DNA from: Branchiostoma floridae | Lineage: Eukaryota > Chordata > Leptocardii > Amphioxiformes > Branchiostomatidae | Direction: 5' to 3' | DNA length: 64,000 bases | NCBI RefSeq assembly: GCF_000003815.2 | Contig: NC_049979.1 | Location: forward strand, 14,135,459-14,199,458 | In this document: positions 26,913 to 38,700 of the stretch, piece by piece | Numbering within the stretch: position 1 is the stretch's first letter | Layout of the letters: every line of letters starts with the position of its first letter | Translations under genes and position numbers: made by a program | The notes under the pieces: model-generated | Database searches by the model: none | Told to the model about the DNA's origin: nothing | What the model saw: the letters and a program-made list of their open reading frames with translations, nothing else

Positions 26913-28856
26913 ATGAACGACGTCAACAATCCCCCCTATGCCCTGCCTGTTGCATTCAATGTGGGACACCTCGGAGAACCAACAGGTGGGCATGGCACCA
27001 CACCTGCCAATCAGAACCATCACTGGCCTGATGATCTCCTGGATGACACCTGCACTGATGGGTGTGTAGAAAAACCATGTTTTACCTGCTTTGTCCATCA
27101 CTCTTAGGGATAAGGATAGTTATGTGTTCCCCTTTTATGCCTCATACTTACATTTGCCTTTTAGAGTAACGTTAATGTACGTTATAGCTTATCTTATGGC
27201 TTCCTTGTCCAACATGGACTGAGAGACTGAAAATCCAGCCTTGGACAAAACATACAGATTTATTACAACATAACAGTATGTGAATATTACCTTTAATATC
27301 ATTAATATTAAAGTTGCTTTATCTTTGTCCCTGTTTGTTGAAAACGTGTCTTACTTGATATTTATTTGCAGATTACATAAACAAGAAAACAAGTCCCCCT
27401 GTGGTCTCCAAGCCACCCAACCAGCAAAAACAAGAGGGAGTGGTGGTGAGGGACAGCTTTGGTGCCAGGTACAACCTGCCTGTAAGATTGGTGCAGGAGA
27501 CAACTGTGGTGCAGAAGGGGGCAGGACATCAGGCACACAAACAGCATGAAATGTCAAACCTTGGGGCCAACATCAAGCCACAAGTTCCAGAGGTGACAAG
27601 AGGGAGGCTAGCTTCTGCAGATTGCCCTGCTGTCAATCAATCAGAACAATCTGCACCAAAATGGCATGCAAATCCAGCAGATGCAGAGACCAGTAAAGCA
27701 GTTACAAGCCCAGCTGACCGCAGTACAGACTCAAGAGTCATCTCAGATAGGGGCAACCCACATGACAGGATGGGAACACCGGAAAAGGAACAGCTGAAGT
27801 CAGAATGGCAGACAACTATGAAACAAGACAGCAAGGTGCAGGAGGAGTGGCTCAGGTTGCAGCAGGATCGATCAGCATTCGAGTATGACAAACAGTACGA
27901 GAGGGAAAAACTGTCCGCCCTGCAACATCAGGTGCAGAGGGACAGGCAGAAGGTAATAGAGACTGCCATTGTAACCTAAATCAATGGATTCACTTTTCAT
28001 GTCTTCAGAACAACATTGTTTTTTTTTTACATTGTAAACTTATTTCTTGGGACAACAAACAAGTGTATGCAGATACAGATCAATTGTCCTGTGTTTGCTA
28101 ATAGAGAACTAGAATTCTATCTCTAACGTAGAAGAATGATGCAAATGTATTCATTTGATTTCTTAAGAGGACAAATTAGAATTAACACTTAGGTTTGTGT
28201 TCTTGGCCCAGCTGGCAGACAGTAGACAGCTACAGCAGGATCTGGAGCACAAGAAGCATCTGCTTGCTCAGGAGAAGGACATCATGGCCACTGACAAACA
28301 TCAGCTGGAGATCCAGTGGAGGCAGCTGGCGAAGGTAAGACTGGACAAACAATATGAAAACTTAACCCTCAAGTGGGGTTATAGTACCTCCTGTGACAAT
28401 GTAACAGTAAGACCTTAAATAGAGCATGCTTTGTTGCTCCACAGATCTATACTTAATGTGTTACAGCTTTGATTCTTGAGACAGTTTATTTTTCTTCTTA
28501 TTTCTGGAAAAGAAGTGCTAAAACCTGAAAGGCAAAAGTTTGAATTCTGGTAGGTATTGAGAGGCCAACACTTTACCACACTTACAGAACAGAGACATAC
28601 AAATTAGCTATTATCATTAAGCGATCTATTGATCATTTGATCAGTTTTAAGCAGCTAGCTTGTTTATTTTTCTCCCCAAACCTTGCAGCACAAGCAGGAT
28701 CTTGCAGCAGACCGAGAGGACGTGGAGACAGAGAAGGAACAGCTGCGCAGGGAATGGCTGCTGCTGAGTGAGGAGCAGAATTTCAGACAAGACAGCAGCA
28801 AGAGGAAATACCTGCACTTTATCCGACTGAAACATCTACGAATGTTTAAATTATGA
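26913..28856 (+). CDS. unrecognised coiled-coil protein
   Basis: Four coding exons: 26913 to 26985 or 27063, 27372-27952, 28212-28334, 28689-28856. With the strong donor CAG/GTGGGC at 26985 the product is 314 aa; with the weaker donor at 27063 it is 340 aa. Both keep phase, and the extra stretch (HHWPDDLLDD) looks coding, so I cannot choose. The N-terminal half is Pro/Gln/Ser-rich and looks disordered. From about KEQLKSEWQ to the end it is rich in Gln, Glu, Lys, Arg and Leu with heptad spacing (LRLQQDRSAFEYDKQYEREK; LQQDLEHKKHLLAQEKD; EKEQLRREWLLLSEEQ), a long coiled coil split over three exons. It ends in a basic tail with IRLKHLRMFKL. It is divergent from CLSPN and convergent with MNAT1. 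I do not recognise the family. AATAAA at 29373-29378 and 29517-29522 are possible poly(A) signals. Confidence 0.7.
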
Positions 28857-29755
28857 GAAGACACGGTGGCTTGTGGCTGAAGAATACATTTTGCATACCT
28901 AATCAGGAAAGCTCCAGAGAATGAATTATTGCATTTATGGGAATAGCTGCTAGAGGGCACTAATGTTACATGATTGGTGTTCATCAGATCATGAGATACC
29001 AGTAGCTCTGCATTTCAAGGTAAGAAATTTTGAATTGATTTTAAGCTTCTTTATTGTGTGACTATGGTTCATAATTGTATAAACTGTCACTGGCTGGGAA
29101 GATGCTTTAATTAGGCCTTCCACTAGTTATTGCTGCTATGTCACATTCACTATTATTCAGCATGTTTCAAATTCTGATTGTTATATTGACTACATGTACA
29201 AGTGACTTTTCAACTTTGTACTTTCAGCAGTAACAGGATGATACAAATAATTCAAACAAAAAATTTACTAAAATTATACACATTTTGTTTGCATTGCATC
29301 TTTTCTTATACAATGTACCACATATTGTGGTTCAATATATTGGCAGTACATGTATATGAAACTGCTTTATATAATAAAAAAAGTCAATACACAGTGTGTT
29401 TGTGCATCATGCATTGTATGGCCACAGTTCACTACGTATACTAGTCCAGCCTGCACTGATGTATTACCTTTCTCATCAAACTCAGTTCAGAATATGTCAT
29501 GAGGCAGAAGAATACAAATAAAATTTATATACACTCGTAATGTTTTTTATAATACATGTACAGCACCAGAGGGACCTCCACAAAAGGAACAGGAGCATTG
29601 CTGGGTATGTTCCAGTCCTTGTGACTCTGCCACATGTCTCCATGACTTTTGATAATGCTTATAGTGTCTTCTTCAACTCTGGCGTGGGTACAGACCACAT
29701 GATATCTTGCATTGCCTGCCACGTACAGGTATCCTAGCTGACTCCCCCCATACCC
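28857..29755. other. convergent 3' region coiled-coil gene / MNAT1
   Basis: Tail-to-tail intergenic DNA holding both 3' UTRs. AATAAA occurs at 29373 and 29517 on the plus strand. It is AT-rich with no coding pattern. Confidence 0.5.
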
Positions 29756-32700
29756 CTATTCTAGTTCCATGTCCTGCTCTTGTCCGACACTGTCGGCTGT
29801 AAGGTGAGGTACAAAGTACAGTCCACAGAAAGCCTCCTGCAGAGCTCGATGGCAGCCCAGTTTGGTTGTATAGCCTCCCGCCATGTCGGCCTGGGACGAG
29901 TCTCTCATGTGGGACATGTAGCTGTGACAGGAGAGGATACAGCATAGTAAGGGCCACGGGTTAGATAGTGTAATATCTGGACCTCAATGTCATGCTAAAG
30001 GAACTGTTTAATCAGTGCAGTCATATTTTTTTGTTTTCCACTTTTACATTTTGACCAAGGTGGGCAGAGCTATGGATTGGTCTTAAGAACAGATACATGT
30101 ATTTGCAATAACAAAAAACTAGTGTTCATAAACTAATTTAGATATGCTCGATCAGTTTATATATTTTTTTCTGTTGGACTCTAGTTGGATATTAATACCA
30201 TTTACCACGTTATGCCACTACAAGGATATCTGCCACAATACAATACAAAATGCACTACAAAATTTGATGTAGAGACTGACCCATTTTCCTCCAGGAGTGT
30301 AATCTGTGGTGGTTCTGGCCCTAGCAGGTCCACAGTGCCTGGTCTGTACTGGTACAGGGCTGCCTCCACTGCCTTTGGGACAGGTAGGAAGGATGTCCCT
30401 CCCTGCAGTACAACACAAAACAGATAGAGGGAAAACATTAAAGTCACAGTCCCATCCTTCCCGACCTAACTGTTTCTGGTTGTTATCTCAATTTTGCACC
30501 TAAAATTCATAGGTTTCAGTAGGCAATAACGTCAATAATCAAATATATGGATTTATAGTACAAATTTTCAGTAAAATTTCTCAAATTCTTTTCACTAATC
30601 CCATTTGTAACAATTGGCCGGTTTTGGAAAGAAAGGTTGGCCTAGCATTTGACAACAGATATTAACCTGTATGTTGATTCTGACCGATAGATTGATCAAG
30701 GAACTCAACAGTAAATCTATAGATATGTGTGTGTTGAGGCTTTGTGGTTAAACTACAAATATCCATTCTCCACCATAACCCACCCCTATCCTGATCCCAG
30801 TGGAGAACTGAGTCGTTGGTGCAGGTTTCTTCTCCATCTCCTCCTCTTGTCTGGCTGTGTGACTGGCCAACACCAGACCAGCAGGCAAGTCTGAGAACTC
30901 CTGCACAATCAAACATCACAGAGTCACTATTAAGCTGTGCAGAGGTATCGGATATGTTTACAATATTCACTCTATTATGACTATTATGATTACGTACACA
31001 AATGTTATACATCCAGTACCTCCAAATGATTCCTAAGTCAGTTATAGACTGTATCCATGTGTACTTGGTGATGGTCTTGTAACAAAAACTTAAAATTGCA
31101 TATCCTTTTTTGGAGTAAGACTCGTCAAATATTTGTACTCTGCTGCTGCTTGTATATCATATAAAACAAGAAATCTTTTTAAAAAAGCTGTGCCTTGCCG
31201 CGTGGTAGGAATATCGTCAGGAAAAGGTAGGTCGGCACTTCAAGCCCGGCAAGGCAAAATGCTGTGCCTTGGCGTGCAGTAAGGATAATTTGCTTGTCTG
31301 CTAAATACGTATTATTAAAATTTTGACACTAGAAACCACGAAAATGAGAAAATCTTACGATTATATTTGAAAGGCAACACTCTGAAAATACAAATGGCAT
31401 TCTGTGCCCATCATCAACCCAAAATACGATCTTTTTCACGTGTTTACGGTATAGGCCGCATGTAGCCAGTCACAAGTATGCAAATGAGCTAACTATATTT
31501 AATACCATGCAAACACCGCATGTGACCATGTTGGAACACGTTTTCAGCTGTGTTTGCCGACGAATTCCTGCCGTTAGGGAGAATTTGCGGCCTCAAAATT
31601 GATATCACAAGTGAAGCGAAGTTATAGTTGTTGTTTTACTTTCATTATTTTGAAAGAACTTTGTAGCGTCATAGCGAGATCAACCGATATGTTTGGATGA
31701 CATAGCGGCGCGGAAATATATGCTTCGACGGCGTGAATTTTGAGCAAAAATACCGCAGAATTATGGTTAGAAAACCCAAGGAGCTTTTATCCTTGGAAAA
31801 CCCCACATTTTATTATTTCAGGGGTCCCTGGTCCAATTTAAAAGAAATAATAAGTGTACCGTCCAAAATAAGAACGTAGCGGGTGGATTCTGCGGCTGAA
31901 AAAAATAAACGTAACTGTTACCTAAACATGCACTCTTGAAAATGCAGACCAAAAAGTCCCAAAGGTGGGTTTTCATGGTTCTGGTCGCATGACGAAAATA
32001 TTCTTATATCAAATGGATGTTATAAAAAGGTAAAAGGACAATTGAAAAAAAAAAAACTTTCAGTAGGCGGGTTCGAACCGGGGTCGGCAGTGTGGCGACT
32101 AATCACGCTAACCACTACGCCATGCTAACATTCACAGTACCAACTCGTATTAACAGGTATCCAAATCTAAGGCATAACTTGAATACGTCCGTTCATTCCA
32201 AGATTCAAAGATTCTAATGTCTAATCCTCCGAAAAATGTCTAAACAACTGTTACTTATGTGAAAAGTTTGTAATGAGACGAGAGCCTGGCAAAATAATGT
32301 CGGGAAAGGCATGTTACAAGCTCTGATTGGCTGGCTGGAATCTCGGTGTGTCAATAGCCTGTTTAGGCTATAGGCACACTCAGTGTGTCAATAGCCACAG
32401 CGATATAACAAAATGATCCTAAATATTATCTATTGCGACTTCTCGTGTGACGTTTTGAGCTGGCGCTCTCCTAAACTCACGTTAGCGTTTTGCTGCGGTC
32501 TCGGAAGGCCTCTCCAACGTTTTGATGACGTCATGGCTACTTATATATTCACATACAATTTATTAGCCTGATTTGGAAATTGTTTCATCTTTATGAATAG
32601 CTAATGCAATTCTTGTTGCGAGATAATGCACTTGATTTTATGTCACTCCAAATGAATTTGGAATTTTACCATACAAACGCTTCATTTATTCAATGTAACC

Positions 32701-35700
32701 AAATATTAAATGCTTTTAGAACCGACCGCAAACAGAAACAAATACGTAAAATGGACGGTTTAAAATTCAACAGGGATGTACCATTGTCTGCCTGAGCCGT
32801 CAAACTTGTCCATGAGAAAGGCGATTTGGAAGGGCCTTTGAAAGGGTCTTTGGAAGAGCAAGGTTAACAGGTCCGTCCGTCCGTCCAAGGAAGAAAGCTG
32901 GCGTAAAGCCTTGCCTGGCGGCAAGGCAAAAACTGTTAAAAGATGCTGCCAGGTGAGTTTCAGGGTGTTTAACAAACTCAACTCGGAAATAAGTTTGTGA
33001 TCACTTCCCCTGCTAACCTACCAGGTTGTCCAACAGCTCCTCTCTCTGTCTCATCTTCCTCTGCTTTTCCCTCCTCTCCTGCTGGACCAGCTCCTGCCTG
33101 CTGTGCTGCAGGTACGCCTGCTCCTCCTCAATCAGCTGCTCCATCAGCTCCTCATCCTTACTCTGAAACACACAGGCAGGGCTTTCATTATCATCGTTCT
33201 TCATCAATGTCATTTGATTGAATCCTGCAGCTGTACATCAGCATAACCACTGAAGTCAGAACCATAACATAAACATCAATCCTCCTTAGTAGGGCAAGAA
33301 ATATTTAGTATTAGAAGTGACACACTCTTTCTCTCCTAGTTTTGTATAAGCTGCCAACTCATCCAAGAAGGCAACGCGTTTCTAATCTTTGGTTCATAGG
33401 CAAAGAAAACAACAAACAAACTACATGCCTTAGGTGACCACGGGCAGAAAAACAGGCAAACTTATACACACAGACAAGTCTCAGGACAAAGCAGATGTGA
33501 ATTTTGTTAACAAGTAGCCTTTACACAATCACTGGCACTTCCTGGCAACAAGACAAGAAGAACAAGACAGTTGGCGGGTGGTCTCTGCCAATTGATTGAC
33601 AAGAATGGAGTGCTGGTGTACTTCGTGGTCACCAGGCATACCCTCTCAGTTCCTTTTCACCCACTTCAATTTGCACCATTAAAGGCCAGCAATTCAAAGG
33701 TAAATGTGGTCTAGCCTATGTTCCAAAGGACAGTCCAAGTCTGCCCAATGGTTGTCTTTGTACTAAACACAAGGGATTCTGGGGGAAGAGTTTTGCCAAC
33801 AGCTAAAGGTATGTCACTACAAACATGCCTAACCTTTGCACATGGCCACTGCATGAGCAGAAATGGTCCTGTACTGAGAAGTGTAGCAGGAAGTAGAGTC
33901 TGTTGAATAAATGTTCTTCTTAAATTTTTGTTGCAGCTTTGAAGAAATTTCGTTGAAAAAAGGAAACTGACCATTTGGTTTTTCATTCACCTAATTTCCC
34001 ATAGTCTCTGAATTCAAAGTTAGACAGTGTGACAATTGCCCATCAATCTTGAATTCCACCTGTTCAGAGGACAGTAGACAGGTGATGCCTGTGTTCATAG
34101 TTCCCAGCTACTGTTTTACACATATCAAATTTGAACCAGAAAAAATTATTTTCTCCTAGGTTTCCTAATCACTGCTTCTGTTCTCCAAGAAAAGCAAATG
34201 GTAGAATTGAACTTTTATTCTTCTACAAACAAAGATAGAATGATTATATCATTTTCCTGTACCACCTTATTCCCTGACACCTTACCTTCAGTCTTGTGCT
34301 ACCAGCAGTGTGAACAATCCATCTCTGTCAAGGTGAAAAATCCCACCCTGTTCCACCCTGAACATGATGAAGGGGTATTTTGACTTCAAAGAACAAGAAC
34401 TCCATCAAAGGTGTCCTTCTTATACTCAGTATGCTGACAAGATTTCACACCCATCTTTTGTCCACAGCCGAGCAGCACTTCCTCACACAAACATTGCCAA
34501 GTTCCCATGAACAATCTGCCTTTATTAAGACATCCTACAGCCACTTAGTGCAGAGCTGCTTGAGCAATGATAGCCACTAGTCTTGTGTATGGCTCAACTA
34601 CCATGAAGACTGAGGCCAAGTCAACCTTCAAGGCTTACCTTTGACTGAAGCTGTGGGTGTAGTTTTGTGCAGTATGGTTGATGTCAGAAATATGCTGCAG
34701 CAACAGTTAAACCATTTTGTGCTGATTTCCATGAAACTGTGCGGAATATATGGAAAGAGATATCTGCAGACTAAACGAGGGGTATCCCTCACTGCTAGAG
34801 ACTCAGGAAAATAACAGGAATTGTTCCCTTTTAGATGAACACTACATGTCATCTTCCAATAACGCATGGTAATGTTCAGCTATACAGACATCAATATTCA
34901 ATTTTCCTGTTAAGGTTTTCCCTGCTTTGTCCACCAACAAGGCATGCATTGTGGGCAGTTACTTCAACCCTTCTCATTGTTACATACAGACAAGAAGTTG
35001 ATATCTACCCGACACAGCACGGCGTCAGTGTACCAACATGGCATGGTCTGGTGCCAGGAATTCACCAGTGTTTACAGTACTTGGGTTCCTGGCCTAATGG
35101 TGGGGGTGTATTTGTTGGTGCCCGATTATTTGTTTCCAGTTCTGAACCTCAAACAAACACGGGCAGTCAAGCCAGGTGAGTGAAGGACTCTTGAAGGCAA
35201 TTGTCGAACACGGCAATCCCCTTCTTACCTGGACAAGGCAAAACACCTGGTGGACAGGTAGATGAAAGTTCCTGTCCTCAGGTGTAAACTGCTCAGGTGT
35301 GAATGTCTCAGGCGTAAACTCCTGTCACTTCTGTCTGGCTCATGGCACCAACAAGGTCACGCCGGACTCCCAGCACACCAAGCGTGACATATGGGGAAGG
35401 CTTGGACAAGATGTTATTTATCACTTTCCCACCACTGGACAAGTCACACAACCTGATACCGTCTAGCTTTCCATCTAGATGTATCACTTATAGACAACTA
35501 AGAAAGACCACTTTCAACATTAGACAAAGGGAATCTGGCAATTTAGTTCGAAGAGTAAACTTGATATGTTTTTGGCAAGGACCTTGACTCTTGAGGAGTT
35601 GGTACCCAAGCTGGAATCATAGATTGGAGTATATATATTGGTAGCTTGTCCAGGAAGAAATCCTTTATAGCATCAACATCCAGGACTCAAAACATCTCCC

Positions 35701-38700
35701 TGTGCCAGCACCAATATGAGGTGGTATATACATTGTTGTACTGTATGGCACATGCCCTTGTAAGTTGTTATCATTTAACCTGCTCCCTTATCCCATAATC
35801 AATAGAGAATTGGTAGCCAAATGCCTACTTTAGCGTGCTTAGTAGTAGTCCTCTATGTTCTGCTGCTGTAGTGGGCTGGACACCCTTCAGTGTACTTAAG
35901 GCTAAAAAAGGTCTGTGGGAAAACTTTGAGTGACAGGAAAGGATTTATAGTTTAGGTTTTGGGTAATCTAATAAGGGCTAAGGAAACACCACAGGAACGT
36001 CACCTCAGATGACACATATTCACTAACATGTCATGCTTCTGTTATTTTCCTGGACACAATATCAACCTTTTCCTGTAGAAGGATATTGACAAAACAGCAA
36101 CCATACTAGTAGCATTCTACTAATGTAAACTTCCTAGATGATGCTTACTCATATTCAACTCTTTAGTCCCTTATGGTATCCTGCCATCACTCAGCATTTG
36201 TCATTGTACCTTACTGCACCATATTTGAGTGCTCTCTGTCTTCACATACAAATGGAGAAAGTGTTCTATACTGTCTTGCTATGGGTATGAGCTCTTTAAC
36301 AGTAAGTGCTTTTCCTAGTTCCCCATAAAGACTGGTTACAAAAACCATGACCAGGGTAGCAACAAAGTATGAACGAGTGTCCATTTACATATACCGTTAT
36401 TCCCTATAAAGTCTGGTTACAGAGACCTGACTGTGTCTCCACATGCTGCTATGGTTCTGTCTACACAGTAGATTACCCCACATCAGCCCAATGGAGACAT
36501 GTAGATAAAGAAGGACACTAAAGTCAACTTTCTGTAACTCTCCACCAATAAATGTAGGCATTTTCCGAATCACAACCAAATTCTTGTGCAAGATGTCAAG
36601 CCTTGATTTAGTCTACTGTAGGTGGCAGCTACTACGCTGACGGCACTAAGTGTTAAATATTATGGTTACATTCATGGGCACCCACAGTATTTTGAAACAG
36701 TGATTTCAGAGAGGGATCACACAAATACGTGTTGGTGGCAAATTGCTGATAAGGCCAAGAATGTTGAACAAAAACTTTCTTATCTGTGAAAACAAACCGT
36801 TTCAAAGCCCTTTACCTAATAAATAGAAGAACTAAATTCTCCCTGTCATGCCCCAACCCTGCTGTAACTGTAGCTGGCAACACTCCCACATTGTGCCATT
36901 ATATATCCTACTTCTCTTCAGGGTCACAGAATAAGAGACCACCCTCATCTATTACTGTAGACACACCTTCATCGTGCCCCTGCTTATTTTGGTCCATCTA
37001 ATCTTTAATGCCCGGATTAGATATTTACATTCAACTGGAGTGCTTACATATAGAATGATTCAAAAAGAAAACTGCCTACAGAGGGCCAGTGACACTATGT
37101 AAACTGTTTAGAGTGGCCCCGTCTGCGGTCAGATCTTTCAACAGCTAAGAGCAGAAAACTTGCCCATGTTGGTAAACACCACTAATTGCAGGGTTACAAA
37201 TTACCAGGTAAGGGTACACCTAGGGGCTGGGGATAATGGGTGGGCATGTTACGCGATACAGCTGAACCACGGCTACTTTCATCGCAGGAATTCACCTCTG
37301 CGTCGCTGCCCTGCCGGTGGCCAAGTTTGCAGAGGTGTGAGAACAAAAGCAACTCGTGCGCTGCTTACAAGGAGTGAGAGTTTCCGTAGGTGGCAGAGTT
37401 TATCCCCTATCAAGTGATGCTAAGTAATAATACCACATGGGTCACAGTTAGAATTACTGCTGTCTTTGTGCCATGCCAGATTACCTAACTCAAACTTTCC
37501 AGACTGTTTCCCCAAGACGATCTTAGATTATGTCTTAAGCTGTTGAAAAAAGGGTGGCTTGACTCTTGTCATGCAAGGAGGATAAGTGGCAGATGTAGGT
37601 GGCTTGCTGAAGAATGGATTCAAAATAGACCCAACACTGAGTCACAAGTTTCTTTTCACAGATTCTGATCTACTAGTCACCTTTTGGGTTTTACTTCTCT
37701 CATTTCCTACAGTACTGTATATAGTTAAGGTAAAAGTGTATAATGCCTCAATTTCAAGAAGAAAGAATTGGTTTCTAAATTTTGTTAATCTAGTAGGTGG
37801 CTTGCTGAAGAATGGATTCAAAATAGACTCAACACTGAGTCACAAGTTTCTTTTCACAGATTCTGATCTACTAGTCACCTTTTGGGTTTTACTTCTCTCA
37901 TTTCCTACAGTACTGTATATAGTTAAGGTAAAAGTGTATAATGCCTCAATTTCAAGAAGAAAGAATTGGTTTCTAAATTTTGTTAATCTATACTAGCCTC
38001 CATAGCAGGCTCTCTGGGACCTTTTTTGGGCTCATAATACACTTTTGCTGGCCATTTCTATTTGTACTCGGTCGCTGATCGCTGGCGTTTTCTGATTGCC
38101 GGCCTCCAAGAGCCTGCATCCAAACGGCGCATGAAAGTAATATTAAAAAACGATTAGACATTCATCTGCCCTATTAACATATACGTTAGGAATAATTCAC
38201 AACTCCGTGAGAGACAATTCGCATGTCGGCTGCAAGCATTTTACAACTCGGGCGGCACGCACAGCCCAGCCGACATCTGGTCATTTGCATACAGCATGCT
38301 TGTTAACCAATGCGCCGCCACCGTACATCCGGGAACTCCTTTTTGCTGGCATCGTGACATTGCTGGTGTTCCAAACGTTGTACGACGAATTTTCCGAAAT
38401 ATCATGAATGGTTAAAGATGTTTTTTTTTACGCTAGGTTCGCGAAAATGCCATATTTTCCTGACTTAGAGACAAAATTAGAGAATTGTCGGGTCAGTGCA
38501 CACGGGGCGTGACAGCGCTCTGTTCGGTGGAGATGCGTGCAGTTTATTAGCCGTCCACGGCAGGCAGGAAATTCGTACCTCCTAGTTAATCGCCCTAATC
38601 GTTTTTTAATATCACTTTCATGCGCCGTTTCCATGCAGGCTCTTGGAGGCCGGCAATCAGAAAACGCCAGCAATCAGTGACCGAGTACAAATAGAAATGG

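Noticed and set aside
32061-32129. Functional tRNA gene
   Set aside because: A and B boxes are present, but the T stem pairs at only three of five positions, so it is more likely a SINE head or pseudogene.
37586-37996. 136-residue frame with internally repeated sequence, resembling a duplicated membrane protein
   Set aside because: The repeat comes from the 198-bp DNA duplication, whose length happens to be a multiple of three. There is no start context, splice support or homology.
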